Shown: piece by piece, positions 13,217 through 24,359 of the stretch | Position numbering within the stretch: position 1 is the stretch's first letter | Layout of the letters: every line of letters begins with the position of its first letter | Origin: Epiperipatus broadwayi | Taxonomy: Eukaryota; Onychophora; Udeonychophora; Euonychophora; Peripatidae | Length of the DNA stretch: 64,000 nucleotides | Assembly (NCBI GenBank): GCA_028023455.1 | Contig: JAQFVV010006294.1 | Coordinates: 3,067,001 to 3,131,000, forward strand | Direction of reading: 5' to 3' | Notes under the pieces: generated by a model | What the model was told of the DNA's origin: nothing | What the model saw: the letters and a program-made list of their open reading frames with translations, nothing else | Databases searched by the model: none | Position numbers and translations under genes: made by a program

Positions 13217-14299
13217 ATCGGGCTTGGCCACTTGATGGTGTTGTTGGCAGTCAAAAACAATACAATACAATGTTCGGGGCTGCGCTATTTTTAAATCGAA
13301 TCGCTGTTTTTTTTTTTTTGGTTATTAATTTATTGATTGCTATAACTATTTTTTATTTAAAAAGTTGTTTAACTTCAATTTATATAACTTTTTTTTTTAT
13401 TTAAAAAGTTGTTTAATTTTAATTTTGGATTTAGTAAACGACAAGCTTTTTTTTATTTTTAAATCGCTGTTTTTAGAACTTTTTTTGTGATGTCTATTTA
13501 GCAATGTCTTTCCCTTAATTATTGCTTTCTACATAACAAAACAACTGTGTAGGGTTAGGGTTAGGTTTAGGGTTAGTTTTAGGGTTAGTTTAGGGTTAGT
13601 TTTAGGGTTAGTGTTCTGTTTGTAATGCTAAAATCAAAAATATCAATATCGTAACCGTAGTCGGACAAAAGAAAGAAACTCAAACTTTTTTAAACAACAA
13701 CAAACACATATAAATGTCTTCTTTACTTATCAAACATATTTATAATATGTGCTTTCTGTGAAATTTACAAAAAAGCATGTATATTTTTATTGGACAGCAG
13801 AAATACTCGGCTTCTGTTTTCGGCAACTGCGGAAAAAGTTACGATCGCCAGACATTTTATGAACTACATGGTATTTCATGTGAAAACGAGATTTCGCATG
13901 CGAACTCGGCCAAATTCCTTTGACATACTTTCGGAAAGCTTTTACACATTACACCTTCTCTAAATAAGGGTATGGTCATTTGGAAAATTACTATAAAGTC
14001 AGGTTTCTTAAATTCATTACAAATACAAAGATTGTGTAACATATATTGTAAAAATTTGACTAATAAAAATATACACACATATATATCAAACTGTACACGA
14101 AAGATAGGTGTGTGGATTCACAATAACTGTCGCGAAGTAGAAATAGGCCGTATTATTTCTGCGTTACGTCATCATCAATGGCCTTCTAATGGCTAAGACA
14201 AACATTAGATGTTTTCTATTAGCCGTAATGAAGGCCTTGTAAACAGCATTTGTTAGGTGTTTTGGCGAGCCAGAACACCATCAAGTGGCCAAGCCCGAT
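13217..14299. mobile_element. Non-autonomous TA-flanked DNA transposon, 1083 bp
   Basis: The ends are perfect 26-bp terminal inverted repeats, 13217-13242 and 14274-14299, beginning ATCGGGCTTGGCCACTTGAT. TA dinucleotides flank both sides (13215-13216 and 14300-14301), consistent with Tc1/mariner-type TA target duplication. The interior is more G+C-rich than the surroundings and includes a telomere-like array and the motif TAGAAATA. The open frames inside (73-74 codons) show no DDE transposase signature, so the element would rely on a transposase supplied in trans. Perfect terminal repeats suggest it is fairly young. The superfamily is inferred only from TA and could differ. Confidence 0.8.
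13549..13612 (+). repeat. Interstitial telomere-like TTAGGG array
   Basis: About 64 bp of GGGTTA units with variable T spacing (GGGTTAGGGTTAGGTTTA, then alternating GGGTTAGTTTTA and GGGTTAGTTTA). It lies wholly inside the TA-flanked transposon, so it is part of that element and not a fused chromosome end. It suggests a TTAGGG-type telomere in the source lineage or coincidental satellite growth. Confidence 0.85.
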
Positions 14300-16104
14300 T
14301 AGGTTATAAGTACCTTATTATTTTTTTTTTGACCTTGCATTCCAATTTTTGTTTTCTGATAAAATACATTTAAAAATAATAATAGTAATTTATCCTTATA
14401 GTTTTATTGCAAAGTGAAAAATTAATTTTTTAAGTTTATTGAAAGACATGGTTGGAAACAAAATCCTGTCTTTTCCTTATAAAACCACTGGACAAGAGTT
14501 GATCAGGGTTCTGTGAATGTAATTTTTTTCTAAAATCAGGAAAGTTCTGATTTTCTGTGGTTCTAGCTGTGGTTTATTAAAAAGTTTGTGAATTAGATTT
14601 GGAATTAACTGTTAAATGTTAAAAAAAAGAAGCATAACTTAACAGATACTGTCAAATAGTATTCTTCACTGTAATAATAGTGTCTTTCAAGTAATCATGT
14701 CATACATAAAAAAAAAAACAGGAATATCAGGAAAACTTAAAAGCATAAGCAAAACTTATGCTAAAAAGTCATTTTATTTTTATTTCTTGCTTGTATTTTT
14801 TTTTTTATATAGAATTTTCAACTTCCTAATTGCTTTTTAGAAGGGCCCCGAAGGGTCCTGCACACTTATATTATTGACCAACTACATTCATTGTAATGTT
14901 TATATTATAGATTTATGGGATTTTTGTTTTAAAATGATAAAGTTAATTATTTTCAAGCATGTGACTAAAATTATTACATGTTGCAGCAGAATATTTAAAA
15001 AAATAATAATCTCACTATATTTTAACTGATAAATATTGTGAAATCCTAATTTAGTGAGAAATAATGCTGATACAATTTGTTGATAGTAGAAGGTTTCAGT
15101 ATAGCAGATCTCACTACAGATCCTTGATAGGTGTAAATAAACTTAACTTTTATTAATAATAAATGATATTTTACTTAAATATAAGTTTCTTAATAAACTA
15201 TCTGGTTATGAAATTGTTTGAAGTATAACGTATATGAGAACTCTACATTAGATTTAACACTTAACTGGTTGTTGTACTGTTGAGAAATTTAATAAATAAA
15301 TTTCATTATTAAACAACTTAATTGGTAAATAGTATTTTAATATATTAAATAATTAAACCATTTAATATCATTTTAGCACTTGTACTATGATTATAATCCT
15401 TATAGTATTTACTTATAAATTTACAATCAAGAATCTTTATTTATTAAACCTTGTTTATAATTTTCTTGGTACAGTGGAGCCATGAACTACAATATATTTT
15501 GTTCCAAGCACTTTTTGCATTATCTTATAATAGCTCACATTTTGTAGATAAACTTTGATTAGAATAGAATACTTATTGTTTACTGAACTGTATATGTACA
15601 GTTTTTACTTCCATGTCATAGCTAGAAATTTAATTAGTGAAAAAGTTTTTCTTTAATTGTAGATAGTTTTTAAAATCTATTTTCTTGACAAATGATTCAT
15701 TGACTTCTTTAATTAGTCAGTTAATTTTATTTATTATAAAGTTATATAATTAGCATATTTTAATTGTTTTTGTGATATTATATGATGTGAAATGTTTTGT
15801 TTTGATAAAATACAAGTTTCTGTACATAGGTCATATGTCTAGAGACTTGTCAGTTTGTATTGAAGCTTCTGATACTTGGCAATGAAAAAGTTCCATTTTA
15901 TTCTTATTTATATTTTTATTAATAGCTTAATAATGATATGAAACTTTATGATATTTTATTGTACAAATATATAAAGATTTGGCATCAGAAGAAAAAAAAA
16001 AGTTATAATGAAATATATGTATTCAGAGGAAAGTTAAAAAAAAAAACTTATTAAAAAACAAAAAGAAACTAATAAATAGTTATATGCAAATAAATATATA
16101 TAAG
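14300..16104. other. A+T-rich stretch without a recognisable gene
   Basis: No open frame of interest and no repeat matched. A small G+C-rich palindrome-like patch, GGGCCCCGAAGGGTCCT, occurs at about 14843-14859 without context. Confidence 0.5.
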
Positions 16105-16699
16105 AATCATCATCATCATCATCAACCATTATCAATCCACGACAGGATCAAAGTCTCCAAGTTCAATCATTCTTCTGATCTTTAGGTTCTCTTCTCCACA
16201 TCACCCCTGCACACTCTTATTTCATCCATCCATCTCTCATGTGGCCTCTTTCTGGGTCTTTTACAATCTCTTGGAATCCAGTTTAAGATTTCAGTTGTCC
16301 ATATATTATGATCTCTTCTAGCAATATGTTCAGCCCAGCTCCACTTCAGTCTTAATTTTTCAATGAGTCAGAAACACCCGTTTGTTCTCTTACCTATATA
16401 TTGCATTTTCTTCTTGTTACTCCCAACATGCATCTCTCCATACTTCTTTGAGTGGTCTGAAGTCTTTGTATTGCTCTTCCATTAAGTGTCCAAGTCTCAG
16501 ATCCATAAGCAAGAACTGGTAAAACACATTTATTAAAAACCTTTTCAAACACATAGGCATATTTCCTTTTAATATCAAGTTATTTCTACCAAAAGCACTC
16601 CAAACAAGTTTAATTCTATAATTAATTTCATCCATTATGTTTCCATCTATATTAATAATCTGACCAAGGTATTTGTAAACTGTTAACTTCTTCTAACTC

Positions 16700-17620
16700 A
16701 TCATAATCAATCTTTATTTTCATATTTTGAGAAAAATCCATTAAATATTACTTTAGTCTTTTTAACATTTATCTTTAGTCCTACTTTCATCTGATAACTC
16801 CTGCAACATTTCCTGCAACTCTGATGCATTATTTGCAAAAACAACTACATCATCTGCAAAATCTAAATGACTTAAATAATCTCCATTTACTTTCACTCCT
16901 TTAGCTTCCCATTTTAATCCACAAAATACTTCTTGCAGCACTGCTGTAAAAGGTTTTGGAGATATAGAGTCACCCTGTCTTACACCATTCTCAATGTTGG
17001 CTTTCCTAGTATCATTATGTAATCTAATTGTTGCTGTTGCATTTTTATAAATATTCTTTAAAATATGACAATATCCTGGATCTATATCTTGTTGATCCAA
17101 TGCTTTAACCACTGATGAAATGTTTATAGAATCAAATGACTTTTCATAATCTACAAATCTAAAGCATAATGGCAACTCATATTCATTTGTCCTTTCTATA
17201 ACTTCTCTTAATACCTGCATATGATCTACTGTACTAAAACCACTTTTAAATCCAGATTGTTCTTTTGGTTGGTGGAAATCCAATATTCTCTATAGACGAG
17301 TTATAATTCTCTTGGTAAAAAGTTTGTATAAAACTGATAAAAGGCTGATAGGTCTGCAATTTCTAATATCTTCTTTATCACCTTTTTAAAATATTAATAT
17401 TATTACTGCATTCGTCCAATCATCTGGTACATCTTTATCATTTAAACATTTGGTATATAACTTTGCTAAAAAAATTTCTATTTCTTCACCTGCTTTTTTT
17501 AATATATCAATTATAATTCCATAATTACCTGGAGCCTTTCCTTTCTTCATACATTTAATTGCATATCTCACTTTTCGAATCATTACCAGGAACCTTTCCT
17601 TTCTTCATACATTTAATTGC
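16700..17620 (-). pseudogene. RTE reverse transcriptase domain remnant
   Basis: The minus-strand frames 17386-17583 and 16762-17283 form consecutive blocks of a non-LTR reverse transcriptase. Block 0/1 reads VRYAIKCMKKGKAPG, the fingers include a QSGFKSGFSTVDHMQVLRE block, and the palm has FVDYEKSFDSI (catalytic D), GVRQGDSISP and FADDVVVF, with the FADD codons at 16849-16860. Both palm aspartates of FADD are kept. A 58-bp tandem duplication at 17535-17632 and further indels break the frame, so no active enzyme is made. Confidence 0.88.
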
Positions 17621-17632
17621 ATATCTCACTTC
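17535..17632 (-). repeat. 58-bp tandem duplication inside RTE copy B
   Basis: The block CCTTTCCTTTCTTCATACAT and the roughly 20 bp after it occur at 17535 and again at 17593. The repeated part encodes the MKKGKxPG block of reverse transcriptase. The period of 58 is not a multiple of three, so the duplication alone shifts the frame. The copies are almost identical, so it arose late in the decay of this element. Confidence 0.8.
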
Positions 17633-18479
17633 TCCATTTAAAATTCTGGGCAATTCGGAAGATGTAATAGATATGGGAGGTACTTGTTCTTTATTATTAT
17701 ATAATTCTTGATAAAACTCATCTACCCATTTCTTGATGTCATCTCTCTTTTTAATAATAATTCCATTTTTTTTTTATTGCAGATATAAATTTCCTACCAA
17801 TACCAAAATGTTGTTTTACATTCTTGAGACTTTTATTCTCTTCTACAGCTTTCTTTGCTAGTTCTCAGTTATACTTTCTTATATCATTTTCAACTCTTAT
17901 CTGCACCATTTTGCAAAATTCGAGATGTTCAATCCTTTTTAATGCATCATTTTTGTATATCTTCATATTGCTTCTTTCTCTTCATAAATTCTCTAGTCTC
18001 AGTAGAAATTTTATTGGTCAATTGCTGTTTTTTTCTACCAGCTATATTTTTTGCAGTTTTTAAAAGTGTATCAGTTATTTTCTTATTTTAATTTCATTCA
18101 AATCTGAATCATGTTCAAAATCTACTAATACTTCAAACTGATTTGTAAATTCTAATTTAAATTCATTAGAATGTTTCTGAAGATTAGGGATCTCAACTGT
18201 AAATATTGTTTTTCTTAATAATTTTTGTCTTTCTAGTTTTGCATTAACACGTATCTTGCATCTTATTAATCAATGTTCACTTCCTGTGTTAAATTTATTA
18301 AGAACATTACACTCTTGAAATATTTATATTTTCTGTTAAGCAAAATATAATCCAATTCTGCTTTAACTTCATTTGGATGCTTCCATGTCCATTTTTTTTT
18401 AACATTTTGCTCAAAAAAATAAATAAATTCATAATATAAAGTTTTTCTTTTTCTGCAAACTCCACAAGTCTATGTCCTC

Positions 18480-18983
18480 TCTCATTTCTATTACCATAAC
18501 CAAAATTACCTACAGCACTTTATTTGTTTATCAATTCTAGCATTAAAGTCTCCCACAACAATTTTAAAATGTTGTTTACTCTGATCAAAAGTCTTTTGTA
18601 CATTCATATAAAAGTCTTCTATTACCTCATCACAATGAGAACTTGTTGGGGCATAAACCTGAATTATGTGCCTTGGGTATCTGCTATTTAGTTGTATTGT
18701 TAATTTTGCCACTCTGTCCAGTACACCATCAATTTCCACAATGTTTTTCTTCCACTTTTTATTTATATGTGCCTTTATAATGGAGTACATGTCCACTTTT
18801 TAAATCAATTGTCTCTTCACCTTCTAACTTCACAAAGTCCAATAATGTTCCATTTAATATAAGACAGTTTTTTTCTTCTAATTCTTGTAATCTTCCTTCA
18901 CTTGAAAGTGATCTGCAATCATAAATACCTAAATAAAAAGTCATCAGATGGCAGTCGGGGTCCACAATCGGGATTCTTAGCAC
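18480..18983 (-). pseudogene. RTE endonuclease (EEP/APE-type) domain remnant
   Basis: In two overlapping minus-strand frames (18759-18983 and 18506-18796) the translation carries the RTE endonuclease hallmarks. These are an IYDCRSLSSEGRLQELEE start, then IIQVYAPTSSHCDEVIEDFY and VVGDFNARID. The YAPT and GDFNA motifs are those of the exonuclease-endonuclease-phosphatase fold used by LINEs to nick target DNA. A frameshift near 18770 separates the N-terminal and central parts, and the segment after GDFNARID is broken. No function is expected. Confidence 0.85.
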
Positions 18984-19320
18984 CCTCCGCCTTCAGCCAC
19001 CAATCACTGCCTTGGTTGGAGACTTTGCAGCCTCCTGGGAATAAGGGCCATGATTTATTTTTATCTGTCATAATTGTATATATCTATTGGAAAATATTTT
19101 ATCATTTACACAAACATTCATTCTGTCTTATCAGGCAACTGAGAAGAAAGACCATGGTGTTTCTTGATCTTAAACTCAGAGATAAAGAGCCAGTAAAACC
19201 ATGCTAGCTAATGCATGTTGGTAAGCAGCCCAGTAATGTTCGTATACTATATGAATAATTATATAATAATAACAGCTATGGAGTGGACATTAGGAATTTC
19301 CCCTGCTCGGTTCCCTTCAG

Positions 19321-20479
19321 GTCTCCAAGAGGAATCAAAGGATCTCCTTTCAGTTAATAGCAAACTCCTTTCTGCAACCATATATAAGTAATGACTTAAC
19401 AAAATAGAAGTATTCTTTAAAATAAAATCCAAGTTGGGAAAATAGGCATATGACATAGTTCAACAAGACTGATCTGTTTTATATATAAATGAGGAAAAGC
19501 TATAATTTTAATACAAATTAAAATTTGTTACAATAATAACAATTAAAAACAAAACAATGAAAGAATATGCCATTGCATTATAAATTTATATTGAAGCAAG
19601 AGATAAATATAAAATGTTAGTTTCTATAAAAGTGAAGATAAATCTACTTGATAGATACAGTGTAAATCAGCAGTCGCTAACCTTTCGGACCTCATGGATC
19701 ACTAAATTCATAAGTTTAAATCTTGCAGCCAACTAATATGATTTTTAAAAAAATATATATAAATGCATTTGTAAAATAATGATCAGAGAACTTCCATTTT
19801 ATCAATATGATATGCACCTATTTAAAATAACAAAATTATTATTATTACTCCACCTCTCACCTCCCCTAGTACATTTTGTGAATTTAGTGCAATATAAGAG
19901 TGAAAATTGTCATTCAGAATATAAAGATTTCTTGAATATTATTTTTATTATATTATTAATAAAACATAAAAAATGTAAATAATGTCCAAATTTTTCTTGC
20001 AGATCACTGGCACCCCACTGGTGCAAATAGTAATCAAATCTGTTAAAAATTACATATCACCAAGCAAATAATGTTTATATTTAATTAATATTATGCATGA
20101 GTGAAAGAATTAGAATGTTAAAAACAATACTATAATATAGTTTATAAAAAGAGATGTATTGATATTCGACTAAGTTTAGAGTCTATATCTAAATCAATAA
20201 TAATTTACCAGTCTCTAGTCTAATAAATAATTATTTATAAAATTGATATATTTATCTGAAAAGTAGTAACCATCATTGTAATCATATCAAAATATAATGG
20301 ATAAATTGTGGTGAACACTGGTGAAGATCTTTGAGGGATTAGAATAATGAGGGCCAATTGGTAATATTATTTTAAAAGAAATACATTTTAAAGGTCATTT
20401 GCTTATTTCTAATGCCTTTAATTATTTGTTTGCCCTGCATGATTTGATGTAGTTCAACTATTTTATTTATTTATTTATT
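19321..20479. other. A+T-rich stretch without a recognisable gene
   Basis: No coding region was recognised. The 67-codon plus frame at 19779-19982 has no identifiable motif. Confidence 0.5.
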
Positions 20480-22180
20480 TGAAGTGATGCAAGCAAACAA
20501 ATACCAGGTAGATTTGAAGTGCCCCCTCAGAAATTTCTTGGATTCCCCCTAGCCTCCCCCCCCCCCATCCATTATGAGAAGAGAACTCCAAGCTTCCTTA
20601 TTAGCTAAGGTCAATTCTACAGTAATATCACTATTTAAGGTCTACCTGTCCTTATTGGGGAAGGTAGCACTACTTAATGCTATAGTATTGCCCAAAATAA
20701 CATATTATCTAGCAGGATTTTCCCCTACGTGCAAGTTTATCCAAAAAATTGAAACCTTATGCAGAAAACTTTGCTGGGGAGGCAGGACTCCCATCATCAG
20801 CCTCAACATATTACAAAAACCCAAACTTCTTAATGGTTTTAGCCTTCACTCGCTGAAGATTTTTTACCTCCAACGAACTCATAATATACTATTCAAGATT
20901 TTTAAGGATAATCCCGATATGGAATGCCCCTTCCCCAAGGAAAAGATAGAGCCTACCAGTCAACCTCTGCCTAGATTAAGAAGAATTTGGCTACAGAAGC
21001 AAGTTACAGTAATTTTTCAAAACTTCCAATCGTCGGATTCCCTTTTTCAGGGGAAATTATCATATTGGGAGGTTTATCGATTAATGTTTCCTGGGAAAAC
21101 TAAATCCGTTAATATACTTCCAATAGGAATCGATCAATTTTCCAAATTAACAAAATTCATCAAACAGTCCAAAATTTGTTGATTTTTTAATAAAAATCAT
21201 CCTTGGAACACTCCCCACTGGGGCATTTTTCCACTACCAAAGGGGTTACAACATCAACCCCCTTTGCCCCCTATGAAACAAACAGGAGGAGTTAATTGGC
21301 CACATCCTGGATCAATGTGATTCGTGGACTCATCTTCATAATATAGCATTGGACCGGATAAATGGCAGTGACCCAGCTAACATTTCTCTTAATGCAGCAA
21401 TTAAAAAGGGTCAATTTGGAACAATAAGACTGGCCACTTTCATTAACTTCTCAATTTGGACTGCCAGATGTAGCATGATATTTGATCATGGCTGTGATGA
21501 CTCGATGATTAATCGTTTTTTCAAATCCCTTTACAAGATAAAAAAAGAGGATAAAGGAACTTGTCAGCCCTGGCTAATGGACCAAACCTGGAGCCAGATG
21601 AGGCTAGAATCCTAATTCATGTGTTTATTAGGCCCAAAACTAGAACTATCTCACATCCACTAAACAAATAATATATTACATCTTTCACTTAAGAATAATC
21701 TAACTTTAACTATAAAGATCTTTCATACACCCTATATATTTAATACACAAACTTTGTATTAATTGCATATTATACAATTAACTTACTATATCAACTTATA
21801 AATATTTTTATAGTCCTTGTTACTCCTTGGGCCAGGATAATCATTAATCAATGGAATTTCCAAACCTTATACATAGGTTTGAATTACTTTATATTCCTTA
21901 ACTAATTAAGCTCATGGCACGCTGCCTTAAGGCATTAATATAATCTTTGATTTTATTTATAGTTATTTATGTTTTTTTCATACTTGCATTAATTAACCAT
22001 CATGAGTTTTTTATACTGCTCTTAAGACTAAATTGTTGGTCTAATACAACTTTTGATATTTTTGTATACATGGCTTGCATACCTCATTTATATGTATACA
22101 TTGAAACTTTCTTATAGACAATTTTATCCTATCATTGATTTCTTTTGTATCCACTCTAATGTGTAAATAAAGTTTGATTT
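20480..22180 (+). mobile_element. L1/Tx1-like LINE, 5'-truncated 3' half
   Basis: The plus-strand translation preserves the region after the reverse-transcriptase palm of an L1/Tx1-type ORF2. It has PPQKFLGFPLAS (a frame ending before 20574), then KVYLSLLGKVALLNAIVLPK followed by ITYYLAGFSP, and downstream a region ending in HILDQC that resembles the terminal cysteine-histidine knuckle. The same blocks recur in the copy at 30640-31975 (RPQKFLGFPF, SLYGKVTLFNLLIFPKI). Frameshifts and stops occur at about 20570, 21182 and 21265. The 3' UTR probably runs to an AATAAAG at about 22168. A run of C at about 20558-20567 sits at the first frame break. Confidence 0.75.
20505..21615 (+). pseudogene. L1/Tx1-like ORF2 C-terminal remnant
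   Basis: The main open piece is 20574-21182 (202 codons). It covers the thumb-like LSLLGKVALLNAIVLPK block and a CRKLCWGG segment that matches the usual WGG/WGK position in L1-like ORF2. The later piece at 21349-21615 (88 codons) has RLATFINFSIWTARCSMIF, the C-terminal helix region. Between them, in a shifted frame with one stop, is CPL-stop-NKQEELIGHILDQC, a degraded zinc-knuckle-like stretch. No catalytic palm is present, so only the last third of the protein survives. Confidence 0.72.
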
Positions 22181-22432
22181 TTGAAAGTACTGTATATTTA
22201 ATAGTAAGCATGTTTGACAAAATGAAAATCAAAATAATATCATATGTGACTCTAGTGTATATACCTAATCTTTAATTAAATTTGAAGTTTATATTTAACA
22301 ATCTCTAACCTAATAGAGAATTATTAGTAATATTGCTATAATTGATCTAAAAATCAATAAATTCTTATTAAGATTCCACAAGACTTGCAGATTTACAAAT
22401 TGAATTGTAACGTTATACATATGTATAAATTG

Positions 22433-23741
22433 GGTTGTTTTACAATAGCATGTTGAAACCACTGGAGGGCGTTATTTCTGTGATAGCGCACAGAAATATG
22501 CTGTTTAGGCGGACTACCACTGCTAGCAAACGTTCTATTTCTAATGCATAAGCCTAGAAATAGTCCGTTGGTACGGGGTGGCTGCTAAGTGTCTATTTCT
22601 AAAACATGACATCGAATCTGCCGCAAAAGCTATCGTGTCAGCTTACAGCTAAGATTTGTGCTAAGCATTTTCGATGTGTGATCACATTTCACTTTTGGCT
22701 ACAGTATCGGGTGAGGGTGTCTGGAATTTCCGAATGTCAAAACTATTTTAATATTCATTAAGACCACCTCCTCCTCTAACTGCCATCTTTTAGGAATGTC
22801 TACTAACAATTATCAGCAGAGTCTCATGCTTCCCTAGCCCTCATTTCCTGCTGAAAAAATTCAGCAAGTGTAGACACAAGCGCGATTTGTGTGAAATCAC
22901 ACTCTAAGTCCCGTTTCTGTGAGACAACGGTGAGCTTCATCGAATGGCTGAAATTGGAAAACTTGTTCCTCCGAACAGCAAAGATTCTCTGACTGCTGCT
23001 GGAACCAGGTTATCAAACAAAAGAGGGTTTGAAGCTGCATGCATGCTGTTCCTGATTAGCCCTAAAAGTTGCTTTGAATTGCCGTAAATATATTCGTTTT
23101 TGGTAATTATGGGTAAAAAGTTGGTCAACCTTCGAGTCAGAGCGTTACGTTCGCTTAGCAATTGGAACCACCCACCCCCTTGTTCCCAAAGTTGGACCTT
23201 TCGGTTGTAAATGTTTGGTACCATTAAATGGAAATCAATTTGGTATTTGTAATTTATTATAAAACAATAAAAATATAAAAAAGAAAAGAAGCTGATTTTG
23301 TCATAGAATACCCGACCGCCTCCAAAACAAAAAATGTAAGTAATGAAAAAAATAAAAAGTAACTACTTTTTAAAATTCATTTTGATTGATGTACCCCCTT
23401 TTTTTTTTGTTGTTTTCGTTCCAAAATGTGATCAACAAAATCAAAAACATACATAAAAAAAAAAAAAGAATTCCCAGCCCCTAAAAAAATATAAGTAATA
23501 AAAAGACTAACAAAAAAAAAAAAATTAAGTACTTTTTTAAATTCAATTTTTTGATTTCTGCATATTTTTTTTTTTTTTTGTTTGTTGTTGCGTGTTCAAA
23601 AAATGTATTTGATATTAACTTTACTTTGAAATGTGATAATAAACAAACCCGGCGGCAGCGGCCCCGTAACCATTATATTTGTCTTTGTTTACAAACAAAG
23701 CCTGCCCTCCGATGGTTTCAACATACTCTTGTAAAACAACC
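22433..23741. mobile_element. Non-autonomous DNA transposon with 8-bp target duplication
   Basis: The element is 1309 bp and has imperfect terminal inverted repeats of about 38 bp starting GGTTGTTTTACAA, with about five mismatches. A perfect 8-bp direct repeat ATAAATTG flanks it (22425-22432 and 23742-23749). An 8-bp duplication is typical of hAT (also P) superfamily insertions, although the terminal sequence is not the common hAT CAGGG. The left subterminal zone has repeated TATTTCTA/TAGAAATA motifs near 22470-22605, a possible transposase-binding array. The only longer frame (22937-23224, minus, 95 codons) has no transposase motif. The centre-right contains long A and T runs. Confidence 0.82.
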
Positions 23742-23749
23742 ATAAATTG

Positions 23750-24359
23750 TGTATTTAGACTATAAATAACTAAACACACATACATTATTCTGATAAATTA
23801 TTAATAACTAATTGCACTTTCAGAGCAGAATACTAAGCTATTAAAATAAAAAGCTATTATTTAATAACCAAAATTCTAGAGCATACTTAGCATACCACTA
23901 AATCTTTGATTTAAAATATTATTAGAATTAGCAATATTCCAGGCTTCCATAATTTTTTTTATCATTTGATTTATTACACACAGTGTTAATTTTGTGAGGA
24001 TAACAACAATCAAATTTTTTCTTATAATAAAAGAAACAAAATTTTAGTTGAAAATTAGATTTATATTTTTTATATTGATAAATTTGTCATCTACAATGCA
24101 TAAATAAGCCAACCTTAATTTTATTATAGTAGATGGCAGAACAATCTAGTTCCTCTTGTACAATAGAATACACAATTTGATGTTTAGCTGTCTGATTTAT
24201 TCTATCCTTATTATTTATCAATTTATTTAAAAACAGAAAATCCAAATCCAGTATTAAAATCTTTAGAAATAATTTTTTTTTCAATTTTGAATGTAATATG
24301 ATCTATCCATTAATGCTTAAATTTTTTAATTTTTTTATAAAATAAATTTAATTAATTTG
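23750..24359. other. A+T-rich spacer without a recognisable gene
   Basis: Nothing was recognised between the 8-bp-duplication transposon and the palindrome. The short minus frame at 24087-24284 is featureless. Confidence 0.5.

Larger units (their letters stand above)
16105..19320 (-). mobile_element. RTE-like LINE, copy B, near full length
   Basis: The best preserved RTE copy in the window, minus strand, about 3.2 kb. The element's 3' end is the ATC run at 16106-16123, preceded on the element strand by a short UTR. It encodes one polyprotein: an apurinic-endonuclease-type nuclease (18480-18983) followed by reverse transcriptase (about 16700-17620) and a C-terminal segment (16417-16640). Homology with copy A continues upstream of the endonuclease to about 19300, which gives the 5' leader. 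Frameshifts and stops split the frame into at least five pieces, so it is dead. The A and B copies lie in the same orientation about 4.4 kb apart but differ at many positions, so they look like separate old insertions. Confidence 0.88.

Noticed and set aside
13549-13612. True telomere or chromosome-fusion point
   Set aside because: The repeats are degenerate, only about 64 bp long and wholly inside a transposon with intact ends.
17824-18091. Overlapping plus-strand frames of 78-79 codons
   Set aside because: Antisense of the region between endonuclease and reverse transcriptase of RTE copy B.
22937-23224. 95-codon minus-strand frame inside the 8-bp-duplication transposon
   Set aside because: No DDE/D, zinc-finger or hAT dimerisation motif; best seen as non-coding cargo of a non-autonomous element.
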